From an uncultured Erysipelotrichaceae bacterium (GTDB lineage Bacteria; Bacillota_I; Bacilli_A; Erysipelotrichales; Erysipelotrichaceae), in contig CADBPB010000008.1 of NCBI GenBank assembly GCA_902796525.1, forward strand, positions 1 to 16,922: DNA of 16,922 bases. Direction: 5' to 3'. Shown here one piece after another: positions 6,268 to 13,706 of this stretch (positions are counted from its first letter, which is position 1; each line of letters begins with the position of its first letter). The notes under the pieces are model-generated. The model searched no databases. It was given only the letters and a program-made list of their open reading frames with translations, and had not been told where the DNA came from. The translations under genes and the position numbers were made by a program.

Positions 6268-8457
6268 ATGAAAGAAGTTTTTGAGTATGATTTCTATGGT
6301 CGTAAGTTACGCATCGAGACTGGCGAAATCGCGAAACAGGCCGGAGGGTCTGTACTGGTAAGGTATGGTGACACGGTCACATTGTCTACTGCTTGTGCAT
6401 CCAATGTTGCCAAAGATACCGATTTCTTTCCGCTGACCGTTTCTTTTGAAGAGAAACTGTATTCGGCAGGAAAGATTCCGGGAAGTTTTTTGAGAAGAGA
6501 AGGCCGTCCTTCCGAACACGCCACATTAACGGCGCGTCTGATCGACAGGCCGATCCGTCCTTTGTTTGCGGAAGGCTTCCGTAACGAGGTCCAGGTCGTC
6601 AATACCGTACTGTCTACGGATACCGACTGCTCGCCGGAAATGAGCGCGATGCTGGGTGCGAGCCTGGCGCTGTGCATTTCGAACATTCCGTTCGACGGTC
6701 CGATCGCCGGCGTGAAGGTCGCTTATGTGGATGGCCAGTTCGTGGTCAATCCTTCCAGCGAACAGGCAAGCCGTTCCGCGATCGATCTGACGGTCGCCGG
6801 TACGAAAGAAGCCCTGAACATGGTCGAAGCAGGTGCACATGAGGTCAGTGAAGAACTGATGCTGGATGCGCTGATGTTCGGTCATGAGAAAGTAAGAGAA
6901 CTCTGCGAGATCGAGGAACAGATCATTGCCAAAGTCGGCAAAGAAAAGATGGAAGTCGTTCTTTACGAGATCGCCGATGAAGTGAAGGATTATATCAATG
7001 CCAATGGCAAGGAAAGACTGGAAGCGGCCGTTTCCATCCATGACAAGCTGGAATCCTACGCTGCCCAGGAAGGCATCACGCAGGAAATGAAGGATCATTT
7101 CGCCGAAGATGAGACGCACAGCGAGAAAGAACGCGATCTGTTTGTGAAACAGGCAGGCGAATACTGCACGGAAATCATCGCGAACGAAGTCAGAAGACTG
7201 ATTTCCGATGAAAAGATCCGTCCGGATGGAAGAGCGCTGGATGAGATCCGTCCATTGGATTCCCAGGTCGATCTGCTGCCGCGTGTCCATGGTTCTGCCA
7301 TGTTCACAAGAGGACAGACGCAGGTGCTCTCTGTCACGACATTAGGTCCTTTAGGCGAGAATCAGATCGTCGATGACCTCACGGAAATCGAAGAGAAACG
7401 ATTCATGCATCAGTACAACTTCCCGCCATACTGTGTCGGTGAAGTTGGCAGAATGGGTTCACCGGGCCGCCGCGAGATCGGTCATGGCGCCTTAGGCGAA
7501 AGAGCTCTGCTGCAGGTCATGCCGAGCGAAGAAGAATTCCCGTATGCGATAAGAACGGTTGCTGAAGTGCTGGAATCCAACGGTTCCAGTTCCCAGGCTT
7601 CGATCTGTGCAGGATCGATGTCGCTGATGGCGGCAGGCGTTCCGATCAAGGCTCCGGTTGCCGGCGTGGCGATGGGTCTGATCACGACAGGCGACAACTA
7701 CTCCATCCTGACGGATATCCAGGGTATGGAAGACCACTATGGCGATATGGATTTCAAAGTCGCCGGAACCAGAGAAGGCATTACTGCTTTACAGATGGAT
7801 ATCAAGTGCAAGGGCATCACCAGAGAAGTCTTCAAGGAAGCTCTGGCGCAGGCGCACAAAGGCCGCATGGAGATCCTGGACAACATGGAAACTGCAATTG
7901 CCGCTCCGCGTCCGGAAGTCAGCAAATATGCTCCGAAGATGGTCACGTTCTACATTCCTACCGACAAGATCAGAGAAGTCATCGGTACCGGCGGCAAGAC
8001 GATCAATGAGATCATTGCCAACTGCGATAATGTCAAGATCGATATCGAAGATGACGGCAAGGTTGTGATCTATCATTCCGACAAGGAAGCCATTGACAAG
8101 GCGAAAGCGATCATCGACGAGATCTGCAAAGAAGCGAAAGTCGGCGAGATCTATGATGCCAAAGTCGTCAAACTGGAAAAATTCGGCGCATTCGTCGAAC
8201 TGTTCAAAGGCCAGGATGCGTTGCTTCATGTCTCCAAGATCGCTCATGAAAGAGTCAACAAGCCGGAGGATGTCCTGAAACTTGGCGATATCGTCAGAGT
8301 CAAGGTCATCGAAGTCGATGAAAAGGGCAAGGTCAACGTCTCTGCCAAGGATCTGCTTCCGAAACCGGAAAAGTCTCAGAACAGGAAGGAAAAGGAAGAA
8401 CCGAAGAAAGAGAACGAAAGCCATGGCGGCGAAGTCAGAGTCTTCGGCAAGAAATAA
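6268..8457 (+). CDS. pnp: Polyribonucleotide nucleotidyltransferase (PNPase)
   Basis: This 729-residue protein has the full PNPase layout: RNase PH domain 1 (about 10-145, with FLRREGRPSEHATLTARLID), a helical linker (about 150-300), RNase PH domain 2 (about 310-530) with the catalytic GDMDFKVAGT region (Asp493/Asp495), a KH domain around VIGTGGKTINEI (about 558-615), and an S1 domain (about 626-695: GEIYDAKVVKLEKFGAFVEL). A charged Lys/Glu-rich tail ends the protein. It degrades mRNA 3'-to-5' phosphorolytically in the cytoplasm, usually as a trimer and in complexes with helicase and endonuclease. In many bacteria rpsO sits directly upstream; here cca diverges upstream instead, with a promoter at 6210-6238. 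A strong terminator follows. All key motifs look intact. Confidence 0.98.
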   Translation: MKEVFEYDFYGRKLRIETGEIAKQAGGSVLVRYGDTVTLSTACASNVAKDTDFFPLTVSFEEKLYSAGKIPGSFLRREGRPSEHATLTARLIDRPIRPLFAEGFRNEVQVVNTVLSTDTDCSPEMSAMLGASLALCISNIPFDGPIAGVKVAYVDGQFVVNPSSEQASRSAIDLTVAGTKEALNMVEAGAHEVSEELMLDALMFGHEKVRELCEIEEQIIAKVGKEKMEVVLYEIADEVKDYINANGKERLEAAVSIHDKLESYAAQEGITQEMKDHFAEDETHSEKERDLFVKQAGEYCTEIIANEVRRLISDEKIRPDGRALDEIRPLDSQVDLLPRVHGSAMFTRGQTQVLSVTTLGPLGENQIVDDLTEIEEKRFMHQYNFPPYCVGEVGRMGSPGRREIGHGALGERALLQVMPSEEEFPYAIRTVAEVLESNGSSSQASICAGSMSLMAAGVPIKAPVAGVAMGLITTGDNYSILTDIQGMEDHYGDMDFKVAGTREGITALQMDIKCKGITREVFKEALAQAHKGRMEILDNMETAIAAPRPEVSKYAPKMVTFYIPTDKIREVIGTGGKTINEIIANCDNVKIDIEDDGKVVIYHSDKEAIDKAKAIIDEICKEAKVGEIYDAKVVKLEKFGAFVELFKGQDALLHVSKIAHERVNKPEDVLKLGDIVRVKVIEVDEKGKVNVSAKDLLPKPEKSQNRKEKEEPKKENESHGGEVRVFGKK

Positions 8458-8473
8458 ATCTAACTTTTGAACG

Positions 8474-8505
8474 AAATGGTCCCGGATCGAGCGGGACCAT
8501 TTTTC
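8474..8505 (+). terminator. Rho-independent terminator of pnp
   Basis: ATGGTCCCG (8476-8484) pairs with CGGGACCAT (8492-8500) around a 7-nt loop and runs into TTTTT. It is 18 nt past the pnp stop. Confidence 0.9.
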
Positions 8506-8517
8506 TATCCGAAACAG

Positions 8518-8526
8518 TGCTAAAAT
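8518..8526 (+). promoter_or_regulatory. Extended -10 promoter of the GH13 gene
   Basis: TGC-TAAAAT matches the extended -10 TGN-TATAAT with one mismatch. It lies just after the pnp terminator and 33 nt before the GH13 start. No clear -35 is seen, as is common for extended -10 promoters. AGAAAGGAAA then gives a ribosome binding site. Confidence 0.5.
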
Positions 8527-8559
8527 GACAGTAAGAGATCCTTACAGAAAGGAAACAGC

Positions 8560-10047
8560 ATGAGTAAAGACATCTTCCGCAATATGATCGCATACGAGAT
8601 CTATCCGACTTCCTTTTCCGACAGCAATCATGACGGCATAGGCGATCTGAAAGGAATCATATCAAAACTGGACTATATCCGGGGAATGGGCTTCAATGCA
8701 ATCTGGCTGAATCCCTTCTACCGTTCGCCTTTCAAAGACGGAGGTTATGATGTCGAAGATTTCTTTGATGTGGACCCCCGTTTCGGGACTATGGATGATT
8801 TCAGGGAAATGGTGAAGCAGGCGCATGCGAAGGAGATAAGAATCATCGTCGATCTGGTCGCCGGCCATGCCTCTTTCCGGAATCCGGATTTCCTTGAAAG
8901 CGCACAAGCGGAACGGAACGAAAAGAGCGATCTGTTCATCTGGAACGATAACCCCTGGGAGAAAGGAAACGGTCTGATTTCAGGCATGTTCGACCGGCAT
9001 GGCTGCTACATGGTGAATTTCTTTGCCCATCAGCCGGCATTCAATTACGGTTTCAAGAAAATCGAAGAACCTTCCTGGCAGATGTCCTACAAAGACAGAA
9101 GAACCTTCCTGGCCAGGGAATACATGCTCAAGGTGATGAGATACTGGCTGAACGAAGGCGCCTACGGCTTCTGCGTCGATATGGCTGATTCTTTAGTCAA
9201 GAATGATGAAGATAAATCCGCGACCATCGAAGTATGGAAATGGATGTTTCAAAAGATACGGAGAGACTATCCCGAAGCGTTCTTCGTAAGCGAGTGGTCG
9301 CATCCGGAACGGGCGTTCAAAGCGGGATTCGATGCGGATTTCGTGCTGGATCACTGGGATAATTTCTACCATCGCTTCTTCCGCAGCAACAAAAATACCC
9401 GAGGGACTGCCGTGATCCGCGGAAACAACGATGTGGCATTCACGCTGAACGATATGAAAGAACGCTTTGCACAGGCTGAGAAAGCAAAGAGCTATCTGGC
9501 ACTGATCAGCGGCAATCACGATACCTGGCGTATCGCCAATTATCTGGATCATGAAGAGCTGAAAGTATTCTATATGATGCTGTTCTGCCTGCCGGGGATC
9601 CCTTTCGTCCTGTATGGCGACGAGATCGGCATGAAGACCTCCCATATCCCGTCAAAGGATGGCGGCTATCAGCGGACAGGGACCCGTATCCCGATGATCT
9701 GGGACGACAGGGAGCCGAATCACGGTTTTACGAAAGGGAAGGAGCCTTATCTGCCTTTTAATACGGAGAATACGCTTTCCGTGAAGCGGGCGATGAAAGA
9801 GGAAAACTCTCTATACCATTTCATCTGCCAACTGATTTCTTTACGGAGAACGGTAAAAGACCTGACAGATCCGCATGTCGGGATCAAAGAAGAAAACAGG
9901 GTATTCCATTTTGAAAGAGGACGGTATGAGCTGATTGTCAATATGTCCAGAAAAGCATATTCCTTTGAAGGAGATAAAATCATATCTTCGAGGGAATTCA
10001 CGGGAAAGCTTCCTTCAGGCTGTGCGGTGCTGATCGAAACAGAATAA
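8560..10047 (+). CDS. GH13 (alpha-amylase family) glycoside hydrolase
   Basis: This 495-residue cytoplasmic protein has no signal peptide. It opens with AYEIYPTSFSDSNHDGIGDL (11-30), a calcium-site-like loop typical of GH13 oligo-1,6-glucosidase/alpha-glucosidase relatives. Catalytic regions in order: region I DLVAGH (98-103), region II GFCVDMADSL with nucleophile Asp207, region III VSEW with acid/base Glu245, region IV GNHD with Asp321. The triad is intact, but region II has Cys205 where GH13 enzymes almost always have Arg, and region I has Gly102 instead of Asn. I recall Gly at the latter position in related Bacillota proteins; Cys205 seems unusual. The likely reaction is hydrolysis or transfer of short alpha-glucosides, exact specificity unknown. 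AGAAAGGAAA 5-14 nt upstream sets the start. The PheC-like gene follows after 54 bp without a terminator. Confidence 0.92.
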   Translation: MSKDIFRNMIAYEIYPTSFSDSNHDGIGDLKGIISKLDYIRGMGFNAIWLNPFYRSPFKDGGYDVEDFFDVDPRFGTMDDFREMVKQAHAKEIRIIVDLVAGHASFRNPDFLESAQAERNEKSDLFIWNDNPWEKGNGLISGMFDRHGCYMVNFFAHQPAFNYGFKKIEEPSWQMSYKDRRTFLAREYMLKVMRYWLNEGAYGFCVDMADSLVKNDEDKSATIEVWKWMFQKIRRDYPEAFFVSEWSHPERAFKAGFDADFVLDHWDNFYHRFFRSNKNTRGTAVIRGNNDVAFTLNDMKERFAQAEKAKSYLALISGNHDTWRIANYLDHEELKVFYMMLFCLPGIPFVLYGDEIGMKTSHIPSKDGGYQRTGTRIPMIWDDREPNHGFTKGKEPYLPFNTENTLSVKRAMKEENSLYHFICQLISLRRTVKDLTDPHVGIKEENRVFHFERGRYELIVNMSRKAYSFEGDKIISSREFTGKLPSGCAVLIETE

Positions 10048-10101
10048 GGACTGACGGCTAGCGACTTATCATTTGCAAAATAGAAAGAGACAACGGGATT
10101 T

Positions 10102-10890
10102 ATGAAGCCAGCAAAGAAGATAACGGTCTTTCTTATCCTGTCGCTGATGATTGCGGCATTTTTCGGATACAGAGAATACAGTGATCCGTTCAGCAGGATC
10201 AAAAGAACGGGAGTCATCAGAGTCGGCATGACCGGGGATTATATCCCGATGTCGTTTCTGAACGAAGGTACAGGAACCTATGAAGGTTTCGATGTGGAGC
10301 TTGCGGAAATCATCGCGAATGAACTTGGCGTGAAAATCGAATATGTTCCAACAACGTGGCCGACCCTGATGGAAGATACGCTGAATCACAGATTCGACAT
10401 GGCGATCTGCGGCATCACGATCACCGATGACAGAAAGGAAAAAGCTCTGATGTCCGAAGGTTATCTGGCCAACGGAAAAACCATTCTGATCAGGAAGGAA
10501 GATATCGGCAGATACAAGACGCTGGAAGATATCAACCGCAAAGAAGTCACGGTCATGGAGAACCCGGGCGGGACCAACGAAAGATTCGCGAAGGAAAAGC
10601 TTCCGGAAGCCACGCTGGTCATTCATGAGAAGAATGCGGAAATCCCTCATCTGATCGCAGAAGGAGAAGCGGATGTGATGATCACCGAAATCGCGGAAGC
10701 GGGATATTATGTGCAGATGGATGACCGGCTTGCGGCGCCGCTGATCCATGAACCGTTTACGCATGGGGAAATGGGCGTCCTGATGCCGAAAGGGTATGAG
10801 AAACTGCTGCATCATGTCAATGCGATCATTGCAAGAGAAAAAGACAGCGGACTGATCGGAATGCTGGCGGAAAAGTATATCTATCATTAA
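10102..10890 (+). CDS. PheC-like cyclohexadienyl dehydratase / solute-binding-fold protein
   Basis: This 262-residue protein has an N-terminal hydrophobic segment (about 7-22) with no lipobox Cys, then a family-3 solute-binding fold. Its motifs follow proteobacterial cyclohexadienyl dehydratase (PheC) closely, as I recall that sequence: VGMTGDYIPMSF (41-52), EGFDVELAE (61-69), VPTTWPTLMED (82-92), NPGGTNERFA (154-163) and ADVMITEIAE (190-199), where Glu199 aligns with a Glu that family work treats as catalytic. PheC turns prephenate or arogenate into phenylpyruvate or phenylalanine outside the cytoplasm. The alternative is an amino-acid-binding protein. No permease or ATPase gene is adjacent, which favours an enzyme or an orphan receptor. 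The ribosome binding site is weak. It lies 54 bp after the GH13 gene, probably cotranscribed, and ends before two hairpins. Confidence 0.82.
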   Translation: MKPAKKITVFLILSLMIAAFFGYREYSDPFSRIKRTGVIRVGMTGDYIPMSFLNEGTGTYEGFDVELAEIIANELGVKIEYVPTTWPTLMEDTLNHRFDMAICGITITDDRKEKALMSEGYLANGKTILIRKEDIGRYKTLEDINRKEVTVMENPGGTNERFAKEKLPEATLVIHEKNAEIPHLIAEGEADVMITEIAEAGYYVQMDDRLAAPLIHEPFTHGEMGVLMPKGYEKLLHHVNAIIAREKDSGLIGMLAEKYIYH

Positions 10891-10893
10891 CAG

Positions 10894-10916
10894 AATCGGG
10901 GATTCGATACCCGATT
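10894..10916 (+). other. Short hairpin before the main terminator
   Basis: AATCGGG (10894-10900) pairs with CCCGATT (10910-10916) around a 9-nt loop, directly after the PheC-like gene's stop. An A tract follows on the plus strand, so it is not a terminator rightward by itself. It may protect the mRNA 3' end in tandem with the next hairpin. Confidence 0.5.
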
Positions 10917-10921
10917 AAAAG

Positions 10922-10948
10922 AAAAGGATTGCTGAGCAATCCTTTTTC
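10922..10948. terminator. Bidirectional Rho-independent terminator
   Basis: AAAAGGATTGC (10922-10932) and GCAATCCTTTT (10936-10946) form an 11-bp stem with a 3-nt loop. Rightward it runs into T's, leftward also. It separates the convergent PheC-like and MFS genes. Confidence 0.9.
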
Positions 10949-10968
10949 TGTTGATTTGGTTTTACAGG

Positions 10969-12303
10969 CTAATCAGGCATATCTTCGAAGGCTTCGAGGC
11001 CTTTCTTGGCATCCGCTTTCTGGTCGCCGTGTTTCACCTGCGTCATCGTGACGAAGGACAGGAGCACGAAAATCGCGGAATAGATGAACAGTACCTTGTA
11101 GGAAATCAGCCGCATCAGCGTGCCCGCAAACATCGGCGTGACGATCTGAGCAGCCATGGAAGCAGTGTAATAGTAGCCTGTGAACTTGCCGATATCGGAA
11201 CCCTTGCACATCTCGACGACCATCGGCAGGGAGTTGACGTTGATGGCTGCCCAGGCAAGACCGACCAGCGCGAAGCTGATAAACATGATCACGTTGATAT
11301 TCTTAAAGATGCTGGTAAGTACGAAACCGGCAAAAAACATCGCTGCCAGCAGGAGGATGCCCATCATGATGGTTTTCTTTCTGCCGATCCTGGAAGCCAG
11401 GTTGCCGATCGGTATGTAGGAAACGATGGCGCCGGCGGTCGCGATCAGAAGACAGGTACTTGCGCCGCCGAGACCCTGGCCCATGACGACGGACACATAA
11501 GTCGTGAACCAGGTCGTCACAGCATTGTAGCCGATGAACCACAGCGCGATCGAAGCAAGCAGGAAACCCAGGGATCTCTTGACATCCTGAGGGAGCCGCT
11601 CATTGCCTGATCCGTCGTCTTCCGCCAGATTCCACTCGGGATGCTGTTTTTCGAGTTCCTTGTTTTCTTCCACGAGTTTCGGTTCCTTGATCATCAGGAA
11701 CAGGATCCCTACTGACACGAACATGATCGCCGATACCGCGATGAACAGGATCTGATAGTTGATGTGCGCCAGACCTTGGGTCTTGGAATTTGGATATAAT
11801 ACAGCCGCGATCGCCAGATAGATGATGCCGCCGACCGCACCCATCAGGTTGATGATCGCATTGGCTTTCGATCGTAAAGGTTTCGGCGTCACATCGGGCA
11901 TCAGAGCGACGGCAGGGGAACGGTAGGTCCCCATCGCGATCAGCAGCAGACCCAGCACGATGACGAAGGATACGACCTTCAGATTGCTGCCGGCAGCGTA
12001 ATAGGAATTATCCAGGATAGGCAGGACATTCATCAGTATCACTGCACAGCCCGTACCGAAGAGGATGAAAGGCATTCTCTTGCCGATTTTCGTATCAACC
12101 TTATCCGACAGGGAGCCAAACAGCGGAAGCAATGCCAGAGCCAGCACGTTGTCGGCGGCCATGATCGCTCCGGTATAGGTCTCGTTCAGATGAAAGGTAT
12201 TGGTCAGGATCAGCGGAATGACGTTGTCATACATCTGCCAGAAGGCGCAGATGGATAGGAATGCCAGTCCGACGATAAACGTACGTTTGTAATTGAGTTT
12301 CAT
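10969..12303 (-). CDS. MFS transporter, sugar-type (SLC45/GPH-like)
   Basis: This 444-residue membrane protein should have twelve helices in two halves joined by a charged loop (about 205-240, LVEENKELEKQHPEWNLAED). The MFS motif A appears as GSLSDKVDTKIGKR (63-76) between helices 2 and 3, and again in degenerate form as NLASRIGRKK in the second half. An early acidic segment (FWQMYDNVIP) and overall pattern resemble SLC45-like or glycoside-pentoside-hexuronide cation symporters, so the cargo may be a glucoside or disaccharide. That would suit the nearby GH13 enzyme, but they are on opposite strands and not one operon. GAAAGGA about 7 nt before the ATG is a good ribosome binding site. A sigma-A-like promoter lies at 12452-12481, leaving a leader of about 140 nt. 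The superfamily call is firm, the substrate inferred. Confidence 0.88.
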   Translation of the reverse strand: MKLNYKRTFIVGLAFLSICAFWQMYDNVIPLILTNTFHLNETYTGAIMAADNVLALALLPLFGSLSDKVDTKIGKRMPFILFGTGCAVILMNVLPILDNSYYAAGSNLKVVSFVIVLGLLLIAMGTYRSPAVALMPDVTPKPLRSKANAIINLMGAVGGIIYLAIAAVLYPNSKTQGLAHINYQILFIAVSAIMFVSVGILFLMIKEPKLVEENKELEKQHPEWNLAEDDGSGNERLPQDVKRSLGFLLASIALWFIGYNAVTTWFTTYVSVVMGQGLGGASTCLLIATAGAIVSYIPIGNLASRIGRKKTIMMGILLLAAMFFAGFVLTSIFKNINVIMFISFALVGLAWAAINVNSLPMVVEMCKGSDIGKFTGYYYTASMAAQIVTPMFAGTLMRLISYKVLFIYSAIFVLLSFVTMTQVKHGDQKADAKKGLEAFEDMPD

Positions 12304-12321
12304 ATTGCATCCTTTCTTCTA

Positions 12322-12446
12322 TCAGGATCTTGCGATCTGTCTCGCATCCTGTTTCGTGAAGTCCATGTCATGCATCTCATAGACTTCCGGGAGCATTCTT
12401 GCGGCGGAAGCATCGATAAGGCCGTCCGCAGCGTCTCCTTCAGATA
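12322..12446 (-). other. MFS leader region with doubtful small open frame
   Basis: The stretch between the promoter and the MFS start has no clear gene. An open frame on the minus strand runs from 12534 to 12322. Its first third overlaps the promoter and cannot be transcribed from it, but the later part (DGLIDASAARMLPEVYEMHD, then MDFTKQDARQIARS) uses the same preferred codons as real genes here (GTC, ATC, AGA, CAG, TTC). It might be a decayed gene end, a leader peptide starting at an internal ATG, or chance. An in-frame ATG with a proper ribosome binding site is missing. I see no riboswitch. Confidence 0.25.
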
Positions 12447-12451
12447 GTTTA

Positions 12452-12481
12452 ATCATATCAGCGAAACGATGCGGATGTAAA
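12452..12481 (-). promoter_or_regulatory. Sigma-A-type promoter of the MFS gene
   Basis: On the minus strand TTTACA (12476-12481), an 18-bp spacer and TATGAT (12452-12457) give 5/6 and 5/6 matches. The start would be near 12445, about 140 nt before the MFS ATG. Confidence 0.6.
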
Positions 12482-12551
12482 TCGAAGGAAAGGAGATATC
12501 TGTCTGTTTTGAACGCTAAGATAACAGGCCGCAACCGTAGGCAAGCTGTTT

Positions 12552-12557
12552 TATAAT
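12552..12557 (+). promoter_or_regulatory. -10 element upstream of the ABM gene
   Basis: A perfect TATAAT lies 39 nt before the ABM start. Directly after it (12562-12600) is a 12-codon open frame whose stop TGA overlaps the ABM ATG. No clear -35 at 16-18 bp. Confidence 0.4.
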
Positions 12558-12596
12558 GAAAATGTATAGTAAAAAGTATATGAAAGGCAAAAGAAT

Positions 12597-12920
12597 ATGA
12601 GCATAACAGTCAATATCTACTATCATGGAGAAAACGGCGCGGCACGCAGATTCGCCGAAGAGATGGAATCCTCCGGTACGGCGGATACGATCCGTGCCGA
12701 AAACGGAAATCTGCGTTACGAGTATTTCATCCCGATGAACGATCCGGAAACGATCCTGCTGATCGACAGCTGGAAAGACCAGGCTTCCATCGATTTCCAT
12801 CACGCTTCTCCCATGATGGCAACGATTGCCGAACTCAGAGAGAAATATGATCTTCATATGAAGGTCGACCGTTTCATCAGCGATGATACGGAATCGGACG
12901 AATCGTTTGTAAGAAAATAA
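12597..12920 (+). CDS. ABM-fold (putative quinol monooxygenase-like) protein
   Basis: This 107-residue protein fits the antibiotic biosynthesis monooxygenase superfamily, a small ferredoxin-like dimeric fold. The typical order is seen: a first strand MSITVNIYY, an acidic helix ending before the NLRYEYFIPMNDPETILLID region (38-57, where many members read as a Tyr-Glu strand followed by a Trp), SWKDQASIDFHHASP (58-72) with the usual Trp59 and His68-His69, then a C-terminal helix and strand. Members act on quinones or haem-like compounds without cofactor, or have no known activity; sequence does not decide. AAAGG about 10 nt upstream is a passable ribosome binding site. A DUF1349 gene follows after 32 bp in the same direction, so the two form an operon. 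It is divergent from the MFS gene. Confidence 0.82.
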   Translation: MSITVNIYYHGENGAARRFAEEMESSGTADTIRAENGNLRYEYFIPMNDPETILLIDSWKDQASIDFHHASPMMATIAELREKYDLHMKVDRFISDDTESDESFVRK

Positions 12921-12952
12921 GAACCGCTTCAATGATACAAGGAGAGGAAACC

Positions 12953-13552
12953 ATGACGTTTGAAACCCTGAACTGGACAAGAGAACCTGAACGGTATGTG
13001 ATCGAGCCGGACCGGATCGAGATCACCACTATGCCGCATACCGATCTGTGGCAGCGCACATATTATCATTTCCGCAACGATAATGCCCCGGCGCTTCAGA
13101 TGGAAACGGAAGAAAAGTATTTCTCGTTTATCGTGAAGACGGATTTTACCGAAAGCCATCACCGTTTCGATCAGTGCGGCATCGTCATGTATCTTGATTC
13201 CGAAAACTGGCTGAAAGCTTCCGTGGAATATGAGAACGGATCTTTCCAGCATCTGGGGTCAGTCGTCACAAATCACGGATATTCCGACTGGGCGACTGTC
13301 GCGATCCCGGCGGATATCAGGACCATGTGGTACCGTTTGAGCCGCAGAGAGGACGACTATCGTATCGAATGCTCCCGGGACGGAACAGAATTCACGCAGA
13401 TGAGGGTCTGCCATATGTGGGAAGGCGCCGGTAAGATCCGTTTCGGTATCTATGCCTGCAGTCCCGAGGACTCCAGTTTCAAAGCCATATTTACCGATAT
13501 GCGGATCACGGAATGCGCATGGAAAGCGCATGACGGTCAGCAGCCCGACTGA
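12953..13552 (+). CDS. DUF1349 family protein
   Basis: From the chosen start this is a 199-residue cytoplasmic protein. It matches DUF1349, a concanavalin-A-like beta-sandwich family whose yeast member is named for regulation of enolase. The diagnostic stretches are CGIVMYLDSENWLKASVEYE, then HLGSVVTNHGYSDWA, then WYRLSRREDDYRIECSRDG and KIRFGIYACSPEDSSFKA. Biochemical role is unknown; the fold suggests carbohydrate binding. An upstream ATG at 12932 is in frame, but AAGGAGAGG lies just before the ATG at 12953, so I take the latter. It is second in an operon with the ABM-fold protein. The 3' end is shared with the hairpin at 13630-13654. Confidence 0.85.
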   Translation: MTFETLNWTREPERYVIEPDRIEITTMPHTDLWQRTYYHFRNDNAPALQMETEEKYFSFIVKTDFTESHHRFDQCGIVMYLDSENWLKASVEYENGSFQHLGSVVTNHGYSDWATVAIPADIRTMWYRLSRREDDYRIECSRDGTEFTQMRVCHMWEGAGKIRFGIYACSPEDSSFKAIFTDMRITECAWKAHDGQQPD

Positions 13553-13629
13553 CAGATCGAGTTTTGAAGAGACCGAAAACGATCTGAATCCGCCGGACGG
13601 GAAGAAGACGATTCTCAGGATAGATGAAA

Positions 13630-13654
13630 AAGAACTCAGACAGTCTGAGTTCTT
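13630..13654. terminator. Rho-independent terminator between DUF1349 and M3 peptidase genes
   Basis: AAGAACTCAGA (13630-13640) pairs perfectly with TCTGAGTTCTT (13644-13654) around a 3-nt loop. Leftward it is followed by TTTTTC, a proper U tract for the M3 peptidase gene ending at 13707. Rightward the tail TTATATTATT is weaker. The remaining bases of 13553-13706 hold no gene that I can support. Confidence 0.82.
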
Positions 13655-13706
13655 ATATTATTACGATATCCGAAAACTTGAACGTATGCTTCGACTTTGA
13701 TCGATC

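Noticed and set aside
6526..7290. 254-codon minus-strand frame inside pnp
   Set aside because: Antisense shadow of PNPase; no motif and no start signal.
10057..10101. Possible promoter between the GH13 and PheC-like genes
   Set aside because: CTGACG and CAAAAT are present but the 19-bp spacing and weak -10 make the call unsafe; readthrough from GH13 is simpler.
12932..12952. Earlier in-frame ATG for the DUF1349 protein
   Set aside because: The AAGGAGAGG ribosome binding site lies inside this extension, just before the ATG at 12953.
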